This document shows positions 1 to 8,375 of a DNA stretch of 12,870 nucleotides, piece after piece; positions within the stretch are counted from its first letter, which is position 1, and the number at the start of each line of letters is the position of its first letter. The translations under genes were made by a program, and so were the position numbers. Source of the DNA: Entamoeba invadens IP1 (taxonomy: Eukaryota; Evosea; Mastigamoebida; Endamoebidae); assembly GCF_000330505.1 (NCBI RefSeq), contig NW_004443628.1:1-12870 (forward strand), given 5' to 3'. The notes below the pieces were generated by a model. That model was not told where the DNA came from, did not search any database, and saw nothing but the letters and a program-made list of their open reading frames with translations.

Positions 1-83
1 GTAAAATACAAAAAGATTTCTTTGATGTGTCAGAAATCAAAACGAGCCAACTGTGGGTATTTCAGAGGGTCTAATGATGTGTT

Positions 84-117
84 ATAAAAATAAAGTATCA
101 CATTACTTTATTTTTAT
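84..117. repeat. perfect 14-bp stem-loop
   Basis: ATAAAAATAAAGTA at 84-97 is the exact reverse complement of 104-117, with a 6-base loop (TCACAT). All 14 pairs match, but 13 are A/T pairs, so the structure could arise by chance more readily than a mixed sequence would. No gene end adjoins it, so a terminator role cannot be argued. Confidence 0.7.
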
Positions 118-195
118 GGCACTCTTTCTATTAATCACTTTTTAAATTGAAGTTCCATTTTTGTGTTTTAAAAACACAAGTAATTAGTATGTGTG

Positions 196-338
196 GATAA
201 TATCATGTAAAATAACAATTGTCGACTTTAAATTTTGTTTCAAACAAAATAACAATTGTTCACCTACTTATTTACTTTGATAATTGTTTTATTTTTTTAA
301 CTTTACAGGCACCAATTTTAAAAATACATGATAATATC
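196..338. repeat. nested inverted repeats (possible foldback remnant)
   Basis: The outer arms are GATAATATCATGTA at 196-209 and TACATGATAATATC at 325-338, complementary with one mismatch. Inside lies a perfect 9-bp palindrome: ATTTTGTTT at 232-240, then one base, then its complement at 242-250. AATAACAATTGT occurs twice, near 211 and 249. This could be a small foldback or MITE-like remnant, but no terminal repeat or target duplication was identified. Confidence 0.35.
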
Positions 339-862
339 AGTAAACACAGAAAAGTTAAATTAAATAAATAACGAATAAAGAAAACAGATGTTTGCTAAGA
401 ATTCACCTCAAAAACGTTTTATTGGGTTTGTGGTAAAATCAAAACACCGGATATCAACTTTTAAAAATCCACTTTTTAACCATTTACATTTATTTAAATT
501 GAAACTCATATATAACACTGGACAAAGTCAGTTTATTTAATTTTCAAGACATGAACACAAAACATCCTTTTTAATTTCATTAAATCCAAAACCATTGTTA
601 CCAAGATGACATCAATGGTACTTGTATAAAAGTTGATTGTTTTTATACTCAATAAAATTGTTTTTTAAAAAATGCTTTTATTATTTTTTAAATAATTTGA
701 CTGCAATAAATCTTCTAAATACTATATGATACTATAAATAAATTAAAAACAAATGTTATAAAGATTTTTTATGGCCGACAGCATTCGGCTATTCTGACGG
801 GATTTGCTGTAATTATAATTAATAACATTCAAAATGAATTAATATATTATTTTATATAAAAT

Positions 863-2242
863 TCATATAACAATACACTCTTGTTTTGATGTTATTTTCT
901 TTTGATAAATAACACTTTTGCAGTTTGAAAAAGCGTTTTTACCAATCAAAACAAGAGTGCTTGGTACTGTTATTTCAAGTGTAGTGCACCCACCAAAACA
1001 TTCATCTTTTATTTGTTTCAAGCTTTCTGGTAAAATAATTGTTTTCAAATTTATTCAATCAAAGAACGACTTTTCTCCAATCAATACAAGACCGTTTGGA
1101 AGTATAAGATCTTCCAAATTGATACACCCACTAAAACAACACGACCCAATAGCATATAGTTTACTCCCAATTTCAATTTTCTTTAAATTGATACACCCAC
1201 CAAAACATCCTACTTGTATTTCATTCAGTTTTTCTGGAAGTTTAATGAACTCGAGCGATTTACATTGATTAAAACAGTGGTCACCAAACAAAGTCACACA
1301 ATCTGGTAGACTGACACTAACAAGCAACTCACAATTTAAAAAACAGTAACATTTTATTTTATCTAAGTTCCCAGTAATTGTCACAGACTTCAAAAGTTTG
1401 CAATTAGAAAATGCGAATGCACAAAGACGATATTTACAATTCAAAATTTGCACGGACTGCATCGAACAACCATCAAAACATTTAAATCCAACTGTGTCTA
1501 CAATTGTTGGATATGTTACAGTTTGAAGATTTGTGCATCTCTCACATAAGTTATTTGGTAAACATAAAAGTGCTTTTGGCAATTTTATGGAAGAAAGGGA
1601 GTAACAACATTCGAAACAGTTTTCACCAATTTTAGTTCCTGTATCAGGAATGTTTATTTCTTTCAAATAAAAAGCGCAATAAAAACAGCCATTTTCTATG
1701 CATTGTAAGTAACTTGGAAGTTTCACAAATTGGAGTGAAGTACAATTGGAAAAACAGTTATCTTCAAGTAAAGTTACACTATTTGGTATTGTTATTGACT
1801 GCTTTTTGTATTTGGTTAAACACCTCGTACCCAATTTTTTCACGTTTTTAGGTATAATTTGGCCATACTTCTCATAGTCTTTTAATTTGTAATTGATGTA
1901 TTTTTATGATATGTTCGTGTTTGTTTGAGTTTTGTATTCGTCGTAACTCACCTCACACCACACATTGATTTTGAAAAATTTTATTTTGTCGGCTGTATTT
2001 GTCTTTTTTGTGGTCTTGAAAACGTCATTACCAAAAGTTTCGTCATATTTATTATATATGTTAAGTGTCTCAATGTTTGAAAAATATTTTATAGTCTTTT
2101 GGTTTATAGAAATTGGGTTGTTGTGAAACTTCACCATGTTGCCGTTGTATTTTTTGCAAACAAGTTCGATTGATACAAAGATTTTTATTGATGGAAAGTA
2201 TTGTGATATTACCATCATGTGATAAGTTTCAAGTTTGGTCAT
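863..2242 (-). pseudogene. BspA-like leucine-rich-repeat protein, two in-frame stops
   Basis: From the ATG at 2242-2240 to the TGA at 863-865 one frame is kept throughout, broken only by TAA at 1904-1906 and TGA at 1055-1057. The first ~112 residues match the N-terminal domain of the LRR gene at 12481, sharing VCKK, GNM.KFH..PI and NIETL. About a dozen 23-residue repeats of the BspA/LRR_5 type follow, each with a CF..C core and a short IxLP strand. In Entamoeba this family is large and some members are reported at the cell surface. The TAA replaces the residue aligned with Phe in the 12481 protein, and the TGA falls on the conserved repeat Cys (FFD-stop-INLK). Apparent starts at 1843 and 1048 are GTG and TTG, so they are not separate genes. 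I read it as a recent pseudogene; sequencing error at two sites is the alternative. Confidence 0.88.
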
Positions 2243-2259
2243 ATTGAAAATTTATATAA

Positions 2260-2268
2260 ATTAAATAG
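2260..2268 (-). promoter_or_regulatory. possible core promoter of the LRR pseudogene
   Basis: On the minus strand CTATTTAAT lies 18-26 bases before the ATG at 2242. It is an imperfect match to the Entamoeba TATA-like element (GTATTTAAAG), and its spacing suits the very short 5' leaders of this genus. The paralogue at 12481 has a better match at a similar distance. Confidence 0.35.
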
Positions 2269-3303
2269 TTATAATTCAAGTTTTTTGATTTTTTAAATCA
2301 CAATAAAAATAGTATAAATGAACAACTATTATTTTTTAAAATATTAAAATGTTTTTTTAGTTCATTGTTTTGTAATAACATTACATTAAATGTTTATATT
2401 ATAAATTGAAGTTATTATCATATAAAACGTTTGTTGAGCAATCACACGAGGAAAAAATCTCAAAGTTATCGAGAGACTTTGTGTAGTAATAATTATGTTG
2501 ATATTGCTTTTTTTTCAACTGAAGGTGATAAAAGCAAACATAATTTGTCCATTTTTTGAAACTTGTACACAATTCAACATCAAAAAACAAAAATCTCTTT
2601 TTTGAACTAAAAAATGTAAATTATAAATAAGATGAATAAGAAACATCAGAATTGTCGAATTTAGACAATTGAAAGAAATATTGAAAAACTTGAATCTTAT
2701 TTTATCATTTAACTAATTTTCACAAAATAACCAAAACCTTCTGATAGACGGCAAAAATACACAATGTCAACCAAAAAATTATTTAAAAACAAAATTAAAA
2801 TATTTATTTGATTAAAATAACAAAACTATATTAAAAACAAAAAACGAATTTGAATAAATTAAAGAATGTATGCAATTCGATAACGACGGTTCATTTATTT
2901 ACAAAAATTTTGAATAAGACTGTGAACCATGTTCCGAACATTGCATTTTCAACACTATAGGGGTGTGATAAACTGGTTGTAAATGATCGATCCCTTGTCG
3001 ATTTTGGTAGATTTTCCATTCGAACCAAATGTAAAACATAATTCAATTATTTTTTGTTATTTTGTTTGTTTTAAAAACCCTGGTTCACTTTCTTATTTGC
3101 ACACTTTTTGGAACAGCTTTGAGAATTTAAGACTCGAGTTATTTTTATTTTAATTTTTTACCCAATCAGACTAAAGACATTTTGGAATGGATTTTCGTTG
3201 TTTTTCGTTTTAAAAAAATACAAAATTTGAAATTATTTCTTTTTTCTTGTCTCGGAGAGGCGTGACGGGTAAAAAATATAGATTTTTTAATAAAAAATAA
3301 TTT

Positions 3304-3502
3304 GGGTGTGAAATAAAGGTGCAGTCGGTCTTTGCTGAGAGACATTGAAAAGTTGTGTATTAAAAACACGTGCTAGGTTATATATTTACTATGTTGCTCG
3401 AGAGGTAATTGATTTGACTCTTGAGTATTTGTTTAATGGATGATTAAAAAATTGAAAAAAATATAAAGGAGTGAAAAGGGGGTGTGAAAAAAGGTACACT
3501 CG
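3304..3502 (+). repeat. short imperfect direct repeat pair
   Basis: GGGTGTGAAATAAAGGTGCA (3304-3323) continues TCG to 3327. It resembles GGGTGTGAAAAAAGGTACAC (3480-3499), which continues TCG to 3502. The copies differ by a one-base indel and a few substitutions, and are about 150 bases apart. The function is unknown. Confidence 0.4.
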
Positions 3503-3952
3503 CGGGTTAGTGTTTTTGAGTTTTTTATTTTTGCAAAAAAATGAAAAAATATTTAATAAAAAGTTTATTATTTTTTCACTTAATTATATTGATTTAAGAT
3601 GTTTTTTTGGTTATTTTGACCTCAAAGAACAGTTTCGAAGTCAATATTATTGCTCCTCTTTTTATCATTCGGCAAATCCAGCCTTTACTTTACATAAAAA
3701 ACAATTCACAAATTTCAATAACAAACATCAGCATCTTGAAAAAGTAATAGATATTCTTGTAAACCTTGTTTTTTAAATCAAATCGAGGAAAAGGGAAAAA
3801 CAAATTATATAAAAAACTATAATCATATTATCATTTAACCATTAATAAATCAAAAGCGGTTTTTTTGAAGCTGTTTTTCCACCTTTTTAATATTTTACGT
3901 ATTTTTCAACGAAACTATAATTATTTTGGAAATTTGATATAAATTAAATACA

Positions 3953-4036
3953 ATGAAAAAGTATATGTTTATTATAACATTTATAATAATGTTTGTATTT
4001 GCATTTTACAAAAAATATTGTTTTGTAATATATTAA
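3953..4036 (+). CDS. 27-residue hydrophobic ORF, signal-peptide-like
   Basis: An ATG at 3953 opens a 27-codon frame ending in TAA at 4034-4036. The peptide starts MKKYMF, is almost entirely Ile, Phe, Met and Val for about 15 residues, and ends with basic and aromatic residues. This resembles an N-terminal signal peptide or a single membrane anchor. It is too short for a normal gene. It may be the severed 5' end of a secreted or membrane protein gene, a micropeptide, or a chance product of A/T-rich DNA. No downstream frame continues it, and no family is recognised. Confidence 0.2.
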   Translation: MKKYMFIITFIIMFVFAFYKKYCFVIY

Positions 4037-4167
4037 GTTAAATTTTAAATGTGTTTCATTTATTCAAATTGTATTAATTATGGCTCGTATTACTTTAATT
4101 TTTGTGCGACAATAATGTTTTTGTAATGAGAAATTTTTTATTTAATATTTTCTTCAACAAATACATA

Positions 4168-4187
4168 CAGTAGAAATTCTATCGGTG
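4168..4187 (+). repeat. left terminal inverted repeat
   Basis: CAGTAGAAATTCTATCGGTG begins directly after a TA dinucleotide. It matches the reverse complement of 5267-5286 except at its sixth base. Its inner part ATTCTATCGGTG (4176-4187) also pairs perfectly with 4249-4260, making a hairpin with 12-bp arms. Confidence 0.65.
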
Positions 4188-4306
4188 CGATTCCATTCGT
4201 GTGTGACTTTATCAATGTGTGGTTTTGACCAATCAAAAATGACCTACACACCGATAGAATTTTATGATTTCCAACATATTTGGCACTAAAACCCGCAAAA
4301 ATAATG

Positions 4307-4358
4307 TCAATTGCAAATTTGTTTTTATTTTAAAAAAGTAAAGACTTGGTAATAAAAA
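4307..4358 (+). repeat. 52-base inverted repeat, arm 1 (partner 8240-8291)
   Basis: This non-coding stretch is identical to the reverse complement of 8240-8291. Similarity continues less perfectly on both sides, from about 4176 to 4480. It lies between the terminal motif and the HSP70 fragment of the left element. Confidence 0.85.
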
Positions 4359-4464
4359 CTTAAAAAGAGAAAAATAATCAAAAAAAATAAATTCAAAAAA
4401 GATAACAGAAGAAAAGCAGAAAATGCTCCTCTCAAAATATTAAACTTTAAATGATAATAAAAAA

Positions 4465-5040
4465 TGCACCCACTTTTACACACCAATCACAAGAGAACGC
4501 TTGTGATTGGTGTGATGACAGAATTGATACCACAAAACTTATTAATTTCAGCAAGAACTTCACAGATATTTTCGACACATGCAGACAACCAGCCTTGCGT
4601 GCTCATCCAAGTCTTTGAGGGCGAGGCATTTATGACATCACATTGCAACTTGTTTGGATAGTTTGGGTTGTTTGGTATCTTATTAGCACCATGTGGAGTC
4701 TCACAATTAAAGTCACATTTGATATTGATGCAAATGGGATTTTAAATGTGTTGGCTGAAAACGAGACAACAGGAAAGAAGACTCTTAAAAAACAGGTTGA
4801 CAAGATGGTTGCACACGCAAATAGTTCAAGGCAAAGGACGACAAGGTGATAACTTTTCGAAACTAAAAATCGACACTCACCTTCTGCTACTGTGTACTAA
4901 CACAATGAACCAACATATTTTTTTCAAGGTTATCAACAGAAAACTATGCAGCAATTGAAGCAATTATCAAAGTACACTCGAGTTGTAAATTGACAAGAAC
5001 CAATCAGCACCAAAAGTCCATTTGTTCATACAAAAACACA
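4465..5040 (+). pseudogene. HSP70 fragment, internally deleted and frameshifted
   Basis: HSP70 is a cytosolic ATP-dependent chaperone of about 650 residues. Only pieces of the region after the ATPase core survive here. The first piece, TGC ACC CAC TTT TAC at 4465, reads C-HFY-PITRER, matching the (G)IDFYxxITRARF segment. It is joined by a large deletion to [13 protein letters not shown] and IQVFEGE, the start of the substrate-binding domain. TAG at 4657-4659 interrupts the frame, which continues FGLFGILLAPCGV. A frameshift near 4705 then leads to KVTFDIDANGILNV, the most recognisable HSP70 stretch. The C-terminal helical part decays after 4850; homology to the second copy is still visible up to about 5040. 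It lies inside the TIR element and cannot encode a working chaperone. Confidence 0.88.
4479..4514. repeat. perfect 15-bp hairpin at the HSP70 deletion junction
   Basis: CACACCAATCACAAG (4479-4493) is exactly complementary to 4500-4514, with a six-base loop AGAACG. The hairpin spans the point where the ITRER segment of HSP70 jumps to GVMT. The second HSP70 copy lacks this palindrome, having TCATTAATCACAAGACCACG at the matching place. Confidence 0.85.
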
Positions 5041-5266
5041 ATGCGTTGTTCTTATTCTAAACAATACAAAAATTTAAAAAATTCACAATATTATTTCATG
5101 TTTACACGTGTCACGTTTTTTTTTCAAAAAACAAAAAAATACTTTTTGTCATTTTAATTAATTGTGGATTGTTTTACAAATTTCATTATTTTTTAGTTTT
5201 TTTGCCAAAAATTAAAAAAAATAAAAAAAGTACACACCTTGGGAAAACCATTTTCATGACTCCACA

Positions 5267-5286
5267 CACCGATAGAATTTTTACTG
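5267..5286 (-). repeat. right terminal inverted repeat
   Basis: Read on the minus strand this is CAGTAAAAATTCTATCGGTG, one mismatch from the left end. It is followed outside by TA at 5287-5288. The bases just inside, TGTGTGGAGTCAT on the minus strand, resemble those beside the internal copy at 4237-4260, so those two ends are closer to each other than to the left end. Confidence 0.65.
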
Positions 5287-5425
5287 TAATTTATTTTAAT
5301 TATTAAGATTTTACAATGTTGTTTTATTTTTTTCCAATTTTTATAAATTACAATTAAATTTTTATTCTTTTGTGTATTTTTTACCTCAAACCAACAATTA
5401 AAAAACACAACAAAAATGTATTTTG

Positions 5426-6897
5426 TTAATTTTCATAAAATCCAATATCATCTTCCAGTTCTTCGACGACTTCGTCAATTTGATTCGATTTTTAAATTCA
5501 AAGCACCACATTTTATCGAGCAGTGAATATATTTTGTCGTCTGTTTCGATTACTTTCTTCAAGTGATTATCTTTTGACAAGAAGTCTGCGATGCTCCACG
5601 CAAATCTAAATTCACTTTTTGGGTATGGTTCTTTCCAAGTAAATGTTTGTGTATAATAATAGCAAACAAAAAGATATCACTCGGCATTTTATATATTTTA
5701 TTCAAGATTTCAGGAAACACATACTTTGGTGTTCCAGTACCTTTTGTGAAAGTCATATTTTTCATCATCATATTAATGTTTCTTGCACTTCCAAAATCCG
5801 TCATTATTGCATTCACCCTTTCATTCATTTCAAGTAAAAACATAATTAAATTGTCCGGCTTTATATCTCTATGTACAATCCCATTGTGATGTAAATTAGA
5901 TATCCCCTTCGCCACGTCCAACATGAATTTGGCAAAATTGCACTTCGTTGTGCATTTTAAGAAAGGAACATAATGATGTCAAAAAAACTTCGAATTCACG
6001 CGCCTCACCACTCTTTAAATTCACAAGTTTTGGCTCTGTGCGTATTTCTTTATAGTTGCAACTTTTAATTACGCTAAACTGAATCTTCATGCGATTTTTA
6101 AATTTATGTACTACACATAACAATTAATTTTTTATCAATGGGAATACTCTCATTTCGTGTATCTTTATTTTCAAGTTCTAAAACTTTTTTATTTGAAACA
6201 AGTCACTTGTTGATTCAAAGAAATGAACGTTCGACTTTTTCATTGGGAAGATGCAGACTTTGACAATCTTTTTTTTTCTCTTTGAGGTGCAAATACAATA
6301 AGTTGTTATCATTATTTTTATTGCTATAAATATTGCAAAAATTAAGAAAAAGACGACAAAAAGTGAAATGATCAAAGCTAAATTAGGCTTTTTTCATGAA
6401 AGACCATCATCATATGGTTTGTATTTTTGCCATTTCATGCACAAGTAATTAAAAGCTTAAATACAATATGGAATTTCAGTATAACTCACACAAATTTCAT
6501 TTTCAATCCAAAACTCGTTGAACATAATTTACAACTTTTAAGTGATACACAGTATGTACAGTTGTTTATACATTTAACACAAAGGGGAATTGGTTAATCA
6601 AGAAAATATCCTTCTTTACATTAGGTACATCCATATTTTGTCTTGTTGGTACATTCAATTAAAGTGTCATAACGTTGACACAAAAGATTTAAAGGTGCAT
6701 ACAAATAATAGTCATTTGCATAGACATCACATAAAATTGTATTTTAGTGTTGAACACGAAGAGTCGCATTTGATACAGTCTTTGTCTTTTTGTAATATCC
6801 ATCAGGACATATATCACATCTAGTTCATCCAGCCATTGGAAATAAATAAAAATATCTCCAATAAAATAAAAACATTGTAGCAAACAAATTTCACAAA
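5426..6897 (-). pseudogene. transmembrane receptor kinase (Entamoeba TMK family) relic
   Basis: Several minus-strand frames read in order as one Entamoeba receptor kinase. First comes a Cys-rich ectodomain (about 6897-6380) with many CxxC pairs, such as CIKC, CVKC and CKLC, interrupted by TAA at 6621-6623 and 6594-6596. Next is a membrane segment (ALIISLFVVFFLIFAIF, about 6380-6310) with the stop-transfer run SKRKKK. A juxtamembrane domain follows (about 6310-5990; RTEP..V.LK.GEA). Last is a kinase C-lobe with HRDIKPDN (5850-5873), DFG (5790-5798), GTPKYVFPE and SDIF. The frame changes near 6490, 6190, 6115, 5985-5950, 5660 and 5475; after the last, the tail ends DIGFYEN at TAA 5426-5428. The Gly-rich loop, VAIK lysine and alpha-C glutamate are absent, so the N-lobe is deleted. 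Even if repaired, the frame could not be an active kinase. Such receptors normally sense external signals at the plasma membrane. Confidence 0.85.
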
Positions 6898-7212
6898 AGT
6901 TGATACGTTATATTTAATGAATGGTTAATTATTGAATTTTATATTTATTGAATTCGAACATTTTCAAAAATAAAAGTTTGAGATTAGAATGTTTATTTTA
7001 TTTGTTGTATGATTTGTACAAAAAATCAATTTTAAGAGTTATTTATATTTTTACAAAATCCTTGTAATATTTTTACAACGCTTTTAGTATTTTTAATGTT
7101 ATTCAAAATGGTTTCTATATTTATAAGACTATTTAAATAACAAAAACAGTGATTTCAAAAAATGAGTGGTTTGATCTTAATTAATGGAACTTCTTTAAAA
7201 TAAAAAAATTTA
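6898..7212. other. A/T-rich intergenic stretch
   Basis: No gene is visible. This is the upstream side of the receptor-kinase relic. A convincing signal peptide or start codon for that gene was not found, so its 5' end is probably lost. TATTTAAATA near 7130 resembles the Entamoeba TATA-like element but faces no intact gene. Confidence 0.45.
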
Positions 7213-8124
7213 TTGTGTTTTTGTAATAACACACAGTCTTTTGATACGGAATGGTTCTTGTCAATCGACAACTGTAGTGTGTTTTTGACATCGGCCTTGT
7301 TTACAACATTGTCTCATATTGATAACTTTCAAGTAATTTATTGGTTCGCAGTGTTAAAAATTTGTGACAATGGTTTTGAAGTCTGTTCCTTGTTTGATTT
7401 CCTTTTTCAGCTTCATGTTTTTAATTTTTTTGCTTTTCCAACCATCTTGTTGATCTGTTGGATATAAAGAATATTTTTTGTTGATAGTATTGTGAATTTA
7501 TTCTTCTTTCCTAATGTCTTGTTTTAATGCCAGCAAAACGAGATACCGCTTGAATTGATGTTAAATGTGAATTTATATTTGGACTCTACGTGGTGCCAAT
7601 AAAAAAACTACTTAACTCAAACATCAACTCAACTCACCAATTACAGTGCGAGGTTATTGAAGCTTCACTTTTAAACACAAAACATTAGGCTGTTTGTCTG
7701 CATTGGTCGAAAACGAAAGTAACTTTTTTGTTGGAATTGTTGTGTTTCGTGGTATTAGTTTCAACATCACACAATGAGCTGTCTTAATCAAAAATGTCAG
7801 TTTTTACATTAGGAAACAACGCGTCTTCTGTTACTTTTTCACCATTTACAGTCAAAACAAGGCCTGTTCAACAAAACCATAAGCAACATCTTCGTCTGGT
7901 TTGATGCTTTTGTTGATCTCTTTTTTATTGAAAAAGTTTTGTAATGATTGGACTACATTTGGTATTCTCATTGACCTATTAATAAAAACGACATCCAAAA
8001 TGCTTCCGTTCATCAAATTGATGTCTACTAACGCCTTCTCAACGCAATGTATTTAAGAATTAAAAAGGTCGATATTCATCTCTTCAAAGCGTGGTCTTGT
8101 GATTAATGAGTAAAAGTCGATGCA
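7213..8124 (-). pseudogene. second HSP70 fragment, inverted copy
   Basis: On the minus strand the frame opens at TGC (8124-8122) with C-IDFYS-ITRPRFEEMN-DLF, then VEKALVD, RSMRIPNVVQSLQNFFN, NKSIKPDED-VAYG and QA. This is the end of the HSP70 ATPase domain (family consensus GGSTRIPKVQ..L..FF). After frame changes it continues with [38 protein letters not shown] and KFTFNINSSGI of the substrate-binding domain, then decays towards 7213. There are many stops and frameshifts. The usual GGS before TRIP is replaced by FINRSM. It starts at the same HSP70 residue as the copy at 4465, but retains the segment deleted there. Both share the flank at 8125-8375, so they derive from one truncated HSP70 ancestor. 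Confidence 0.88.
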
Positions 8125-8375
8125 TTTTTTATAATCATTTTCATTTGAAGTTTAATATTTTGAGAGGAGCATTTTCTGCTTTTTTTTTCTTTTATTTTTT
8201 GTAACTTGATATATTTTTGATAATTTTTCTTTTTTTATTTTTTTATTACCAAGTCTTTACTTTTTTAAAATAAAAACAAATTTGCAATTGATAATATTAT
8301 TGCGGGGTTTAGTGCCAAATATGTGGGAAGTTGTTAAATTCTATCCACTCTAGATTGGTCATAACCGATAGAATT
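8125..8375 (-). mobile_element. decayed inverted copy of the left element's end
   Basis: Read on the minus strand, this matches 4176-4464. ATTCTATCGGT (8364-8374) is followed by a shortened spacer and the inner complementary motif (8338-8345). Then come CATATTTGGCACTAAA, the 52-base identical block (8240-8291) and GCAGAAAATGCTCCTCTCAA before the HSP70 fragment. The outer CAGTAGAA of the terminal repeat is degraded (GCTTTA), and no opposite end was found beyond 7213. This is probably an old copy that lost its termini. Confidence 0.6.
8240..8291 (-). repeat. 52-base inverted repeat, arm 2 (partner 4307-4358)
   Basis: The reverse complement is identical over 52 bases to 4307-4358, although both copies are non-coding. 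The neighbouring HSP70 pieces are clearly more diverged between the two copies. Confidence 0.85.

Larger units (their letters stand above)
1..862. other. A/T-rich intergenic stretch with hairpins
   Basis: I see no convincing gene in this stretch on either strand; reading frames are short and low in complexity. It contains the perfect stem-loop at 84-117 and the nested inverted repeats at 196-338, listed separately. Its right edge is the 3' side of the broken LRR gene that ends at 863. Confidence 0.6.
2243..3952. other. long A/T-rich intergenic region
   Basis: No gene can be supported here. The longest frames, 2399-2590 (-), 3166-3369 (-) and 3471-3776 (+), are low in complexity and match no family I know; the last begins with GTG, which is not a credible start in this organism. 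The stretch holds many A and T homopolymers. A slightly less A/T-rich part at about 3240-3510 carries a short imperfect direct repeat, listed separately. Confidence 0.5.
4168..5286 (+). mobile_element. candidate non-autonomous CAGT-TIR transposon carrying an HSP70 fragment
   Basis: The left end (4168-4187, CAGTAGAAATTCTATCGGTG) and the reverse complement of the right end (5267-5286) match at 19 of 20 bases. Each end is flanked outside by TA (4166-4167 and 5287-5288). CAGT termini with a TA target duplication are typical of Tc1/mariner/pogo elements. The 1119-base interior encodes no transposase; it contains an HSP70 gene fragment and A/T-rich filler. A third copy of the terminal motif lies inverted at 4249-4260, so the left end alone could be a ~95-base foldback element. 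A related decayed copy lies on the other strand, ending at about 8375. A pogo-like transposase relic 5 kb away suggests a possible source of activity, but its own ends were not found. Confidence 0.6.

Noticed and set aside
1055..1057. TGA read as cysteine or selenocysteine, since TGA falls on conserved Cys positions in both the LRR gene and the receptor-kinase relic (about 6393)
   Set aside because: The same genes also contain TAA stops at non-Cys positions, and the kinase has many frameshifts. TGT or TGC to TGA is a single-base change, so ordinary decay explains it.
918..1268. Plus-strand ORF of 116 codons
   Set aside because: It is antisense to the repeat region of the LRR pseudogene; its pattern is the mirror of the 23-residue repeats.
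1055..1843. Separate LRR gene starting at 1843
   Set aside because: The start codon is GTG, and the upstream frame continues the family's N-terminal domain apart from one stop.
2399..2590. Minus-strand 63-codon ORF
   Set aside because: Low complexity, no motif and no promoter; expected by chance in A/T-rich DNA.
3166..3369. Minus-strand 67-codon ORF
   Set aside because: Lys/Phe-rich low-complexity product with no recognisable domain or conserved pattern.
3471..3776. Plus-strand 101-codon ORF
   Set aside because: It begins with GTG, is Phe/Lys-rich and resembles nothing known to me.
5643..5889. Two plus-strand ORFs
   Set aside because: They are antisense shadows of the kinase C-lobe relic.
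6590..6823. Plus-strand ORF of 77 codons
   Set aside because: It lies antisense to the Cys-rich ectodomain of the receptor-kinase relic.
6950..6959. tRNA B-box-like GTTCGAATTC on the minus strand
   Set aside because: The flanks do not form a T-arm, acceptor stem or A box; no tRNA can be folded here.
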